DNA of 64,000 bases from Bacteroides muris (ex Afrizal et al. 2022) (GTDB lineage: Bacteria; Bacteroidota; Bacteroidia; Bacteroidales; Bacteroidaceae). Position 1 is the stretch's first letter. The number at the start of each line of letters is the position of its first letter. The notes below the pieces were generated by a model, which searched no databases, was not told the DNA's origin, and worked only from the letters and a program-made list of their open reading frames with translations. Location: assembly GCF_004793475.1 (NCBI RefSeq), contig NZ_SRYZ01000001.1, positions 186,001-250,000 of the forward strand. The letters are read 5' to 3'. Shown piece by piece: positions 17,685-26,184 of the stretch. A program made the position numbers and the translations under genes.

Positions 17685-17692
17685 TAACTTTG
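17685..17692 (+). promoter_or_regulatory. Predicted promoter (-7 box) of the dtd-mazG-deoC operon
   Basis: TAACTTTG, matching TAnnTTTG, 24 bases upstream of the dtd start codon. Confidence 0.55.
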
Positions 17693-17716
17693 TTGCCTCA
17701 AAAAGACAAGAAAAAC

Positions 17717-18169
17717 ATGAGAGTAGTGATACAACGTGCCGGACACGCTTCCGTCACCATCAACGGAACCTGCAAAGCCTCCATCGGAAAGGGCCTCATG
17801 ATACTCGTAGGCATCGAAGAATCCGATGGAAAGGAAGATATCGACTGGCTCTGCAAGAAGATAGTCAACCTGCGCGTTTTCGATGACGAAAACGGCGTAA
17901 TGAACAAGTCCATTCTTGATACAGGCGGCGACATACTGGTCATCAGCCAGTTCACCCTCCACGCCTCCACCAGGAAAGGCAACCGTCCCTCCTACATACG
18001 GGCAGCACGGCCGGAAATATCCGTGCCGCTGTACGAACAATTCTGCAGAGAACTGAGCCTGGCTTTAGGTAAAGAAATAGGTACCGGCGAATTTGGCGCC
18101 GACATGAAGGTAGAACTGATGAACGATGGCCCCGTGACCATCTGTATGGATACAAAAAACAAGGAATAA
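17717..18169 (+). CDS. dtd: D-aminoacyl-tRNA deacylase
   Basis: 150-residue proofreading enzyme that removes D-amino acids (and glycine mischarged on tRNA-Ala) from tRNAs. The start at 17717 gives the canonical N-terminus MRVVIQRAGHASVTI. Both family signatures are intact: SQFTLHA near residue 80 and NDGPVT near residue 140, whose Gly-Pro is the cis element that excludes L-amino acids. The stop overlaps the next start by one base (TAATG), which implies translational coupling to the pyrophosphohydrolase gene. Confidence 0.97.
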   Translation: MRVVIQRAGHASVTINGTCKASIGKGLMILVGIEESDGKEDIDWLCKKIVNLRVFDDENGVMNKSILDTGGDILVISQFTLHASTRKGNRPSYIRAARPEISVPLYEQFCRELSLALGKEIGTGEFGADMKVELMNDGPVTICMDTKNKE

Positions 18170-18507
18170 TGACGCTAGAAGAAGCACAGAAACAAGTGGA
18201 TTCCTGGATAAAGGAATACGGAGTACGCTATTTCAGCGAACTCACCAACATGGCCATCCTGACCGAAGAGGTGGGCGAACTGGCCCGTGTCATGGCCCGC
18301 AAGTATGGAGACCAGTCCTTCAAGGAGGGAGAAAAAGACAACCTCGACGATGAAATGGCAGACGTTCTCTGGGTACTTCTCTGCATTGCGAACCAGACCG
18401 GAGTGAACCTTACCGAAGCCTTTCACCGCAACCTCGAGAAGAAAACCGGACGTGACCAGACAAGACATATCAATAACCCGAAATTGAAAGATTATGGAGA
18501 AAAATGA
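18169..18507 (+). CDS. MazG-like nucleotide pyrophosphohydrolase
   Basis: 112-residue, probably homo-oligomeric all-helical enzyme that hydrolyses (deoxy)nucleoside triphosphates to monophosphates and pyrophosphate. The metal-binding EExxE...ExxD pattern is visible as TEEVGE near residue 32 and DDEMADVLW near residue 61. It is a single-domain form, much shorter than the two-domain MazG of E. coli. Its start overlaps the dtd stop by one base and its end overlaps deoC by 14 bases. The natural substrate is unknown; coupling to a deoxyribose-phosphate aldolase would fit a role in clearing unwanted deoxynucleotides. Confidence 0.88.
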   Translation: MTLEEAQKQVDSWIKEYGVRYFSELTNMAILTEEVGELARVMARKYGDQSFKEGEKDNLDDEMADVLWVLLCIANQTGVNLTEAFHRNLEKKTGRDQTRHINNPKLKDYGEK

Positions 18508-19396
18508 GCCTACCCAAAGCAAGTACGATGCCGCCCTGGCAAAGTACAACACCCAGCTGGATGATGCGGAAATAGCTGCACAAGCTGCCAGAATCATTGC
18601 AGAGAAAGTGCCGGCAAACAATACACCGGAAGTAAAGAAATTCCTTTTCAGCTGCATCGACCTCACCACGCTGAACAGTACGGACAGCGACGAAAGCGTC
18701 ATGAAGTTCACCCAGAAAGTGAATAAATTCGACGAAGAGTTCCCCGACCTGAAGAATGTGGCAGCCATCTGTGTATACCCCAATTTTGCAGAAGTCGTAA
18801 AAGACACGCTGGAAGTGGAAGATGTAAAAATAGCATGTGTATCAGCGGGGTTCCCCTCCTCCCAGACTTTCGTCGAAGTGAAAGTGGCAGAAACCGCCAT
18901 GGCCCTGATGGAAGGCGCCGACGAGATAGACATCGTCATTTCGGTGGGCAAGTTCCTGGCAGGCGACTACGAAAGCATGTGCGAGGAGATACAGGAGCTC
19001 AAGGCTACCTGCAAGGAGCACCACATGAAGGTAATCCTCGAAACCGGAGCCTTGAAAACGGCTTCGAACATCAAGAAAGCCTCTATCCTTTCCATGTATT
19101 CGGGTGCCGATTTCATCAAAACCTCCACCGGCAAGCAGCAGCCTGCAGCTACACCGGAGGCCGCTCTGGTCATGTGCCAGGCCATCAAGGAATATCACGA
19201 GCTGACGGGTATCAAGGTAGGCTTTAAGCCTGCAGGAGGAATCAACTGCGTGAATGACGCACTGATTTACTACACTATCGTCAAGGAAGTGCTCGGCGAA
19301 GAATGGCTGAACAACGAACTGTTCCGCTTGGGAACCAGCCGTCTTGCCAACCTGCTGCTTTCGGAAATCAAGGGTGAAGAGATGAAATTCTTCTAA
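18494..19396 (+). CDS. deoC: Deoxyribose-phosphate aldolase
   Basis: 300-residue class I aldolase that splits 2-deoxyribose 5-phosphate into glyceraldehyde 3-phosphate and acetaldehyde. The barrel has the expected strands: FLFSCIDLTTLNS, AAICVYPNF, VACVSAGFPS-type (KIACVSAGFPSSQT), HHMKVILETGAL, and GADFIKTSTGK, whose lysine forms the Schiff base, then KVGFKPAGGIN. An N-terminal extension of about 40 residues precedes the core. It is the last gene of the dtd-mazG-deoC operon and is followed by a hairpin terminator. Confidence 0.96.
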   Translation: MEKNEPTQSKYDAALAKYNTQLDDAEIAAQAARIIAEKVPANNTPEVKKFLFSCIDLTTLNSTDSDESVMKFTQKVNKFDEEFPDLKNVAAICVYPNFAEVVKDTLEVEDVKIACVSAGFPSSQTFVEVKVAETAMALMEGADEIDIVISVGKFLAGDYESMCEEIQELKATCKEHHMKVILETGALKTASNIKKASILSMYSGADFIKTSTGKQQPAATPEAALVMCQAIKEYHELTGIKVGFKPAGGINCVNDALIYYTIVKEVLGEEWLNNELFRLGTSRLANLLLSEIKGEEMKFF

Positions 19397-19419
19397 GAAG
19401 AAGCTGCATCTACCTATGA

Positions 19420-19455
19420 ATAAAGCCTGACGGATTGGATTCCATCAGGCTTTAT
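19420..19455. terminator. Bidirectional terminator between deoC and the prenyl synthase
   Basis: 15-bp stem (ATAAAGCCTGACGGA at 19420-19434 and TCCATCAGGCTTTAT at 19441-19455) with one G-T pair and a 6-base loop. It is positioned between two convergent genes, 24 bases after the deoC stop. Confidence 0.75.
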
Positions 19456-19482
19456 CATTATCATCGGCCGGAAACAGCTCCG

Positions 19483-20457
19483 TCATTTCTCCCGCTCCAC
19501 CACATAGTCCAGATACCCGGCAAGCGCCGCCTTCACCTCCGTATCGGGCAAAGAAGCCAGCAAAGAAAGAGCCTTTTCCTTATATTCATACATCACTTGC
19601 GAGGCATACTCTATACCACCATGCTGTTTGGTAAATTCGATTAAATGGGCTATTTCATCCGTCGTTGCCTCCCCGTTCTTTATCTTCACGGCTATCTCTT
19701 CCGCTGTTTTATCCTTCACGGTATTGAGTACATGGAGCGTGGGCAGAGTCAACTTCCCTTCCACCATATCATTTCCGGTAGGCTTGCCTATCTCCTTGCT
19801 CTCGGAGTAATCGAAAATATCATCCTTTATCTGAAAGCAAAGCCCGATATATTCACCGAACAGACGTACAGATTCCGCCATTTCATCGCCGGCTCCCACC
19901 GAAAGAGCTCCCGCCTTCGTACAAGCCGCAAAAAGCACGGCCGTCTTCTTGCGGATAACGTCGAAATAGACATCCTCGGAGAAATGGAGATTGCTGACAT
20001 TGGAGAGCTGCAGAAGCTCACCATCCGCCAAGTCCTGCCCCAGACAGGAGACAATGTCAATGATGTCATGATTACGGGTCATGCCCACTTGCACCAACGC
20101 TGTTGCAAGCAGATAATCGCCTGCCAGCACGGCTACCTTATTATTGAAAACGGCATTAACGGAGAGTTGTCCACGGCGTTCAGTACTTTCGTCCACTACA
20201 TCATCGTGCACAAGGCTTGCATTATGAAGAAGTTCCAGCGCAACCGCAGCATGCAGGGTTGCAGGACATACCCTACCAAAAAGCTTCGCAGCCAGAAGCA
20301 CCAGAATGGGGCGCATCATCTTTCCATTCTTCTGCCGGATATGCGCAATCACGCTGTTCAGCAAAAGGTTGGAACTGGTGAGGGCACATTCAAAAAGTTT
20401 CTTGAAGTCCTCCAATTCCTCAGAAATCGGAGATTGTATAAGTGATGAGTAGTCCAT
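19483..20457 (-). CDS. Polyprenyl diphosphate synthase (quinone side-chain type)
   Basis: 324-residue trans-prenyltransferase that extends farnesyl diphosphate with isopentenyl units, most likely for the menaquinone side chain. The first Asp-rich motif is LVHDDVVDES and the second QIKDDIFDYSE, followed by GKPTGNDMVEGKLTLP, the usual context. ALELLHNASLVHDD is typical of medium/long-chain enzymes: no bulky aromatic pair directly before the first motif limits chain length. The chain length itself cannot be read with certainty. It is a single-gene unit with its own -7 box and a shared terminator. Confidence 0.92.
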   Translation of the reverse strand: MDYSSLIQSPISEELEDFKKLFECALTSSNLLLNSVIAHIRQKNGKMMRPILVLLAAKLFGRVCPATLHAAVALELLHNASLVHDDVVDESTERRGQLSVNAVFNNKVAVLAGDYLLATALVQVGMTRNHDIIDIVSCLGQDLADGELLQLSNVSNLHFSEDVYFDVIRKKTAVLFAACTKAGALSVGAGDEMAESVRLFGEYIGLCFQIKDDIFDYSESKEIGKPTGNDMVEGKLTLPTLHVLNTVKDKTAEEIAVKIKNGEATTDEIAHLIEFTKQHGGIEYASQVMYEYKEKALSLLASLPDTEVKAALAGYLDYVVEREK

Positions 20458-20474
20458 GCATCTCTATTTGCCCA

Positions 20475-20482
20475 CAAAAATA
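20475..20482 (-). promoter_or_regulatory. Predicted promoter (-7 box) of the prenyl synthase gene
   Basis: The minus strand reads TATTTTTG, matching TAnnTTTG, 18 bases upstream of the start codon, which implies a very short leader. Confidence 0.45.
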
Positions 20483-20545
20483 GTAATAAAACGGTTAATA
20501 CGGTATTTTTTTGTACTTTTACCATGAAAAAAAAGGATTAAATGT

Positions 20546-23401
20546 ATGAATTCAATCGATAAACTGTTTTTGCTCGATGCATACGCACTGATATATCGGG
20601 CTTATTATGCGTTCATCAAGAACCCGAGAATCAACTCAAAAGGACTCAACACTTCGGCCATTCTAGGCTTTGTGAATACCCTGGAAGAAGTACTCAAAAA
20701 AGAGAATCCCACACACATAGGGGTGGCCTTCGACCCGTCGGGACCTACCTTCCGCCACGAAGCCTACAAGCAATACAAGGCACAGCGCGAAGAGACGCCC
20801 GAGGCCATCCGCCTTTCCGTACCTATTATAAAGGATATCATCCGCGCCTACCGCATCCCCATCCTCGAGGTGGGCGGCTATGAAGCGGACGACGTAATAG
20901 GCACGCTTGCCACCGAAGCCGGACGGCAGGGCATCACCACCTATATGATGACTCCCGACAAGGACTACGGACAACTAGTATCAGCCAATGTCTTCATGTA
21001 CCGTCCCAAGCACACCGGCGGATTCGAGATTATGGGCACGGAAGAGGTAAAGACGAAGTTCAATATACAGTCCACGGAGCAGGTCATCGATATGCTCGGG
21101 CTGATGGGAGATGCTTCCGACAACATCCCCGGCTGTCCGGGTGTGGGCGAGAAAACCGCACAGAAACTGATTGCCGAATTCGGCAGTATCGAGAATCTGC
21201 TGGAACACACCGGGCAACTGAAAGGCGCACTGAAAACGAAAGTGGAAACAAACCGGGAGATGATTACCTTCTCCAAATTCCTTGCCACCATCAAAACGGA
21301 TGTCCCCATCCGACTCGACATGAATTCGCTTGTCCGGGAAGAGCCGAACGAAGAAGAACTCCGCAGGATTTTCGAGGAACTGGAATTCCGTACGCTTATC
21401 GACCGAGTACTCAAAAAAGGAAACGGCGACTCTTCCTCCCCCACCCCAACCTCTCCGGCCCCCGACCCCTTTGCCGGAACTCTGTTTGCCCAGCCGCAAA
21501 TCTCCACTCCCGAAAACAGTGTCCCTGTTCAAGGCGATTTGTTTGCAAATTTGGCGGGCGAGTGGACGGGCGCTTCCGAAAATTCAAATCTGAAGCGGTT
21601 AGAAATGCTCGATGTGGATTATCAACTCATTGATACAGAAGAAAAAAGAAGGAAAATTATTCAAAAGTTACTTACAAGCAAAATTCTCTCAATAGATACC
21701 GAAACCACCGGAACCGAACCGATGGATGCCGAACTCGTGGGAATGAGCTTCAGCGACGCTGAAAATCGGGCGTACTACGTACCCGTGCCTGCTGAACGAG
21801 AGGAAGCCTTAAAAATTGTAAATGAGTTCCGCCCACTCCTCGAAAACGAAAAATCCATGAAAGTAGGACAAAATATCAAGTACGATATGATTATCCTCCA
21901 GAATTACGGAGTCCGGGTGAAGGGCAAGCTTTTCGACACCATGCTTGCCCATTACGTGCTTCAACCCGAACTCCGGCACAACATGGACTATCTGGCGGAA
22001 ATCTATCTGCACTACCAGACCATCCACATCGACGAGCTGATTGGAGCGCGGGGCAAAAAACAGAAGAACATGCGCGACCTTCCGCCCGAAGACGTCTACC
22101 GTTATGCCTGCGAGGATGCAGACGTCACCCTCAAACTGAAGAACGTACTGGAAAAGGAGCTGAAAAAGCAAAGTGCCGAACATCTGTTCTACGAAATAGA
22201 GATGCCGCTCGTGCCCGTACTTGTCAATATAGAGAGCAATGGAGTACTGCTCGATACGAAAGCATTGAAGCAGTCGTCCCAGCACTTCACCGTCCGCCTG
22301 CAGGAGATTGAAAAGGAAATCTACGGGATGGCGGGAGAAACGTTCAATATCAGCTCTGCCAAGCAGGTAGGCGAGGTGCTCTTCGACAAGCTGAAAATCG
22401 TGGAGAAAGCCAAAAAGACCAAAACCGGGCAGTACGTCACTTCCGAAGAAGTGCTGCAGAGCTACCGCAGCAAGCACGAAATCATCGGAAAGATACTCGA
22501 GTACCGCGGACTGAAAAAACTGCTGAGCACCTACATAGACGCCCTGCCCCAACTCATCAATCCGCGCACGGGACGCATCCACACCTCCTTCAACCAGGCA
22601 GTGACAGCCACCGGACGCCTCAGCTCCAGCAACCCCAACCTGCAGAACATCCCCATCCGCGACGAAGACGGAAAGGAAATCCGCAAGGCGTTCATCCCCG
22701 ACAAGGGCTGTGAATTCTTCTCTGCCGACTACTCGCAGATAGAGCTGCGCATCATGGCGCATCTCAGCGAGGACAAGAACATGATAGACGCCTTCCTCAG
22801 CGGGCACGACATCCATGCCGCCACCGCTGCCAAGATATATAAGGTAGATATCGGCAACGTAACCGCCGACATGCGCCGCAAGGCAAAAACGGCAAACTTC
22901 GGCATCATCTATGGCATCTCCGTCTTCGGACTGGCTGAGCGCATGGATGTTTCCCGCCAGGAAGCCAAAGAGCTGATAGACGGATACTTTGAAACCTATC
23001 CGCAAGTCAAGGAGTATATGGACAAAAGTATCCAGGTGGCACGCGAAAACGGCTATGTGGAAACCATCTTCCACCGCAAGCGCTTTCTGCCGGACATCAA
23101 CTCAAGAAACGGAGTAGTCCGAGGCTATGCCGAACGGAATGCCATCAATGCTCCCATCCAGGGAAGTGCCGCCGACATCATAAAAGTAGCCATGGCACAC
23201 ATCTATCAACGTTTCCAAGCTTACAATCTGAAAGCAAAGATGATTTTACAAGTCCACGACGAATTAAATTTCAGCGTTCCGGAGGCGGAAAAGGAGCTTG
23301 TACAGAAAATCGTAATCGAAGAGATGGAGCAGGCATATCGCATGCACGTACCCCTGAAAGCCGATTGCGGGTGGGGAAACAACTGGTTGCAGGCACACTA
23401 A
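20546..23401 (+). CDS. polA: DNA polymerase I
   Basis: 951-residue repair and Okazaki-fragment polymerase with all three domains. The 5'-3' exonuclease spans about 1-290 (FLLDAYALIYRAYYAF, GYEADDVIGTLA, GDASDNIPGCPGVGEKTAQKLI). A Pro/Ser-rich linker follows at about 293-330. The 3'-5' proofreading domain keeps its acidic motifs: IDTETTG near 383, NIKYD, and YACEDAD. The polymerase domain has motif A DYSQIELRIMAH near 728, motif B RRKAKTANFGIIYG and motif C VHDELNF. A stretch at about 21,540-21,910 is visibly more A/T-rich in codon choice than the rest of the gene. A strong terminator follows. Confidence 0.98.
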   Translation: MNSIDKLFLLDAYALIYRAYYAFIKNPRINSKGLNTSAILGFVNTLEEVLKKENPTHIGVAFDPSGPTFRHEAYKQYKAQREETPEAIRLSVPIIKDIIRAYRIPILEVGGYEADDVIGTLATEAGRQGITTYMMTPDKDYGQLVSANVFMYRPKHTGGFEIMGTEEVKTKFNIQSTEQVIDMLGLMGDASDNIPGCPGVGEKTAQKLIAEFGSIENLLEHTGQLKGALKTKVETNREMITFSKFLATIKTDVPIRLDMNSLVREEPNEEELRRIFEELEFRTLIDRVLKKGNGDSSSPTPTSPAPDPFAGTLFAQPQISTPENSVPVQGDLFANLAGEWTGASENSNLKRLEMLDVDYQLIDTEEKRRKIIQKLLTSKILSIDTETTGTEPMDAELVGMSFSDAENRAYYVPVPAEREEALKIVNEFRPLLENEKSMKVGQNIKYDMIILQNYGVRVKGKLFDTMLAHYVLQPELRHNMDYLAEIYLHYQTIHIDELIGARGKKQKNMRDLPPEDVYRYACEDADVTLKLKNVLEKELKKQSAEHLFYEIEMPLVPVLVNIESNGVLLDTKALKQSSQHFTVRLQEIEKEIYGMAGETFNISSAKQVGEVLFDKLKIVEKAKKTKTGQYVTSEEVLQSYRSKHEIIGKILEYRGLKKLLSTYIDALPQLINPRTGRIHTSFNQAVTATGRLSSSNPNLQNIPIRDEDGKEIRKAFIPDKGCEFFSADYSQIELRIMAHLSEDKNMIDAFLSGHDIHAATAAKIYKVDIGNVTADMRRKAKTANFGIIYGISVFGLAERMDVSRQEAKELIDGYFETYPQVKEYMDKSIQVARENGYVETIFHRKRFLPDINSRNGVVRGYAERNAINAPIQGSAADIIKVAMAHIYQRFQAYNLKAKMILQVHDELNFSVPEAEKELVQKIVIEEMEQAYRMHVPLKADCGWGNNWLQAH

Positions 23402-23478
23402 ACAGCCCAATAACTTTATTTAACTTACAATCAGAAAGCAACAGAAGCAATCCTTTTCAAATACAGTTTGCTCATCAG

Positions 23479-23511
23479 AATATCCGGTAACCTCGCTACC
23501 GGATATTTTTT
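23479..23511 (+). terminator. Rho-independent terminator of polA
   Basis: Perfect 11-bp stem AATATCCGGTA / TACCGGATATT with a 7-base loop and a T-run (TTTTTT) directly after the stem, 77 bases past the polA stop. Confidence 0.9.
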
Positions 23512-23557
23512 GTTCACCTATCTTGCCAAAAGGAAAGCATACCGGGCTCCTCAACAT

Positions 23558-23643
23558 TGACATATTGATAAAATTTAGTCCAATATTTATATTTATGTCA
23601 ATTTAATACGTACCTTTGCAGCGAAATAAATGACATATTGATA
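23558..23643 (+). repeat. 13-bp direct repeat around a promoter
   Basis: TGACATATTGATA occurs perfectly at 23558-23570 and 23631-23643, with 73 bases from start to start. The copies bracket the -7 box (23611-23618) of the small secreted protein gene. Each core is partly symmetric (ATATTGAT). It could be a two-site operator, or chance in AT-rich DNA. Confidence 0.5.
23611..23618 (+). promoter_or_regulatory. Predicted promoter (-7 box) of the DUF3836-type gene
   Basis: TACCTTTG, matching TAnnTTTG, 61 bases upstream of the chosen start codon. Confidence 0.55.
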
Positions 23644-23679
23644 GAAAATAGAAAGTTAAACAGAAAAAGACATAAGGCC

Positions 23680-24072
23680 ATGAAAGCAAAAGTATCTTTA
23701 AAAACAGTGATTATTTCAGCACTCCTCTTAGTTTGCGGATTAAATGCATCAGCCGACAATAAGAGCAACTTCATTTACAATTCGGAAGAAGTAAATGGCA
23801 TGAAAGTGGCAGAGACCGTATACAAGATGGACGGAAACACGCTCGCCAACTATATGAAGTATAATTATAAGTACGACGACCAGAACCGCATGACAGAAAG
23901 CGAAGCCTTGAAATGGAACAGCACCAAGAATGCATGGGGTAACGACATATGCATCCGTTATGCCTACCAAGGCAAGACGATGACTACCACGTACTATAAA
24001 TGGAACAGCAAGAAGGGTGAATATGTACTGGTTCCCGAGATGACGGTAATCATGGACAACCCCAACATGTAA
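23680..24072 (+). CDS. Small secreted protein, DUF3836-like
   Basis: 130-residue exported protein of unknown function. The start at 23680 gives a signal peptide (MKAKVSLKTVIISALLLVCGLNASA), so an upstream in-frame ATG is rejected. The mature part is rich in Tyr, Lys and Asn and has YxYDDQNRMTESEALKWN-type repeats: YNYKYDDQNRMTE, RYAYQGKTMTTTYYKWNSKKGEY. This pattern resembles the Bacteroides-specific DUF3836 family, often found as small solitary genes. It has its own promoter and terminator. No role can be inferred from neighbours. Confidence 0.75.
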   Translation: MKAKVSLKTVIISALLLVCGLNASADNKSNFIYNSEEVNGMKVAETVYKMDGNTLANYMKYNYKYDDQNRMTESEALKWNSTKNAWGNDICIRYAYQGKTMTTTYYKWNSKKGEYVLVPEMTVIMDNPNM

Positions 24073-24135
24073 CAGACAAATTCTCTTTTAAAGTAAAATA
24101 TTCGAGTCCTAAACCAACCAAAACCTTTTTATACA

Positions 24136-24172
24136 TAGAGAGCCGGAGTACGCGAAGTATTCCGGCTCTCTA
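24136..24172. terminator. Bidirectional terminator between DUF3836-like gene and sulfatase
   Basis: 15-bp stem with one G-T pair (TAGAGAGCCGGAGTA at 24136-24150, TATTCCGGCTCTCTA at 24158-24172) and a short loop, followed by CCTTTTCC. It is between convergent genes. Confidence 0.8.
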
Positions 24173-24203
24173 CCTTTTCCGTTCACCCCGAAGGCTGGTG
24201 ATA

Positions 24204-25784
24204 TCAGTCTTTATATTGGTTCCTTATCGGGTCGTCATACCGCTCCTGCAACTTCAGCATCTCCTGTTTCAACTGCTTCGTAATCTCTTCCGTACCGGGC
24301 TTTCCGAAGATATTGTTCATCTCGCTCGGGTCGGCCTGCAAGTCATACAGTTCCCAGCAATCCACATCATTATAGAAGTGAATCAGTTTATAACGGTCGG
24401 TACGCACGCCATAATGACGGCAAACGGAATGCTCGGCAGGGTATTCATAGAAATGATAATACAAGGAACTACGCCATTCGGGCACTTCTTCTCCCCTTAG
24501 CAACGGCAAGAAGGAAACTCCGTGCATATCTTCGGGCACCTGTACGCCCGCCAGGTCAAGAATAGTGGGACCGTAGTCTATGTTCTGCACCATCTCGTCA
24601 ACATCCCCCTTCTTGCCACCGGGCAGACGCACCAGAAGCGGAGTACGGAATGACTCTTCATACATGAATCGCTTATCGAACCATCCATGTTCGCCCATAT
24701 AGAAGCCTTGGTCGGAAGTGTAGACAATCATGGTATTCTCCAGCAAACCGTGTGCTTCCAGATAATCGAGTACGCGGCCCACGTTACGGTCTACGGAATG
24801 TATGACGCGCATGTAGTCGTGCATGTATTGCTGGTACTTCCATTCTGCCAGCGCTTTTCCTGATAGTTTGTCTTTCTTGAACTTGGCGATAATGGGGTCG
24901 TAATGTTTGTCCCACACAGCTTTCTGTTCGGGGTTCAAGGCGTTATACAGATAGCGACCGTAGCCTTCCAGCCCGGTATTGGTATGTATTTCATTCTCCT
25001 TGTCGGCCATTTTCAGGTCATAGACCAAATCCATGTCTTCGATAATGCTCATCTCTTGCTTGGAAGCCGGAATACGCCCCTCATACTTGTCATAGAAGTT
25101 CTTGGGCATAGGATACGTCACATCTTCATAAAGGTCGAGGTCGCAGAGGTCGGGCATCCAGGTGCGGTGCGGTGCCTTATGGTGAATGAAGAGGCAGAAA
25201 GGCTTGTTCTCATCGCGAATACTGTCCATCCAGTTGAGGGCAACATCGGTAACAATATTTGTTGCATAGCCTTCGCGCTTCAGCTTCTCGCCATTGCGTA
25301 TGAAGGTGGGATTGTAGTAATCTCCCTGCCCTACCAAGATGTCCCAATGGTTGAACCCCGTAGGCTCGGAGCCCAAGTGCCACTTCCCAATCATGGCTGT
25401 CTGGTAGCCGGCCTGCTGCAGAAGCTTGGGAAAGGTCTGCTGGCTACCGTCAAACATGTTTCCGTCGGCATTGTCGGTATAACCGTTGGCATGGCTGTGC
25501 TTGCCTGTAAGCATGCAGGCACGGCTAGGTCCGCTCAACGAATTGGCTACAAAACTGTTGGTGAAGCGCACTCCCTCGTTAGCTATCCGGTCAATGTTAG
25601 GTGTTTGCATATAACGCCGGTCGTAGGCACTGATTGTCTGGAACGAATGATCGTCGCACATGATGTAGACAATGTTCATAGGTTTCTTAACCTCTTCTTT
25701 TTTCATGTTCTTGCAGGAAGAAAATGAGGCGGTTGCCACCGTTCCCGTAAGGCCATACATGAGAATTGATGTCAGTTTATTCAT
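24204..25784 (-). CDS. Serine-type sulfatase lipoprotein
   Basis: 526-residue formylglycine sulfatase of the S1 class that removes sulfate esters from sulfated glycans such as mucin or glycosaminoglycans. The activation motif is S-G-P-S-R-A at Ser84-Arg88 followed by CMLTGK, so the active residue comes from serine and needs an anaerobic maturase (anSME), not found in this window. Metal ligands appear in IMCDDH (Asp44, Asp45) and YTSDQGFYMGEHGW; HHKAPH carries substrate-binding Lys/His. The N-terminus ends in a lipobox-like FSSC (Cys24). The sequence resembles N-acetylglucosamine-6-O-sulfatases, but that specificity is a guess. It stands alone, with its own -7 box at 25841-25848. Confidence 0.92.
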   Translation of the reverse strand: MNKLTSILMYGLTGTVATASFSSCKNMKKEEVKKPMNIVYIMCDDHSFQTISAYDRRYMQTPNIDRIANEGVRFTNSFVANSLSGPSRACMLTGKHSHANGYTDNADGNMFDGSQQTFPKLLQQAGYQTAMIGKWHLGSEPTGFNHWDILVGQGDYYNPTFIRNGEKLKREGYATNIVTDVALNWMDSIRDENKPFCLFIHHKAPHRTWMPDLCDLDLYEDVTYPMPKNFYDKYEGRIPASKQEMSIIEDMDLVYDLKMADKENEIHTNTGLEGYGRYLYNALNPEQKAVWDKHYDPIIAKFKKDKLSGKALAEWKYQQYMHDYMRVIHSVDRNVGRVLDYLEAHGLLENTMIVYTSDQGFYMGEHGWFDKRFMYEESFRTPLLVRLPGGKKGDVDEMVQNIDYGPTILDLAGVQVPEDMHGVSFLPLLRGEEVPEWRSSLYYHFYEYPAEHSVCRHYGVRTDRYKLIHFYNDVDCWELYDLQADPSEMNNIFGKPGTEEITKQLKQEMLKLQERYDDPIRNQYKD

Positions 25785-25840
25785 ACTATCTATAGATTTA
25801 ATGTAATGTTAATGTAACACGAAATACAAAATATCCCACG

Positions 25841-25848
25841 CAAAATTA
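25841..25848 (-). promoter_or_regulatory. Predicted promoter (-7 box) of the sulfatase gene
   Basis: The minus strand reads TAATTTTG, matching TAnnTTTG, 57 bases upstream of the sulfatase start. Confidence 0.45.
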
Positions 25849-25870
25849 ACAGAAAACAGCTGAAAATACA

Positions 25871-25878
25871 TACTTTTG
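25871..25878 (+). promoter_or_regulatory. Predicted promoter (-7 box) of the small gene with in-frame TGA
   Basis: TACTTTTG, matching TAnnTTTG, 47 bases upstream of the ATG at 25925. It overlaps a small palindrome (ATACTTT TGC AAAGTAT). Confidence 0.45.
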
Positions 25879-25924
25879 CAAAGTATATTACAATTTTTTC
25901 CTGTAACTCTTCTGATTCCTTTAA

Positions 25925-26173
25925 ATGAAAGACGTCGTGACATCATATAAATCAGAAAAAGCATGATACCCGAATCCCACTGCAGACAGAGAGTGGCACT
26001 ACCGGCGGTTCTGCCGGCATCTTACGGAGAAGTACGCCCCCGGCGGTTACCTGAAGCTCCGGTTTCCCGAGGGCAAGAATGCGGAACAGCTGAAGAAACT
26101 CCGGGCTATCCTTGCGGACAAAGATGTGTTAAGGCAAATCTTCAACCGGATGTTCGAAGAAGAGAAGCAATAA
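25925..26173 (+). pseudogene. Small unidentified gene interrupted by an in-frame TGA
   Basis: An 82-codon frame begins at ATG 25925 (MKDVVTSYKSEKA), meets TGA at codon 14 (25964-25966), and then stays open to TAA at 26171. The downstream part reads YPNPTADREWHYRRFCRHL, then EKYAPGGYLKLRFPEGKN, then LKKLRAILADKDVLRQIF, a credible charged helical protein, very unlike random translation. There is no ATG just after the TGA in this frame. A promoter box precedes the first ATG, and the stop lies 11 bp before the end of the convergent ABC ATPase gene. Most likely a nonsense-mutated or mis-sequenced small gene. Family not recognised. Confidence 0.5.
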
Positions 26174-26184
26174 ATGCAAACCAA

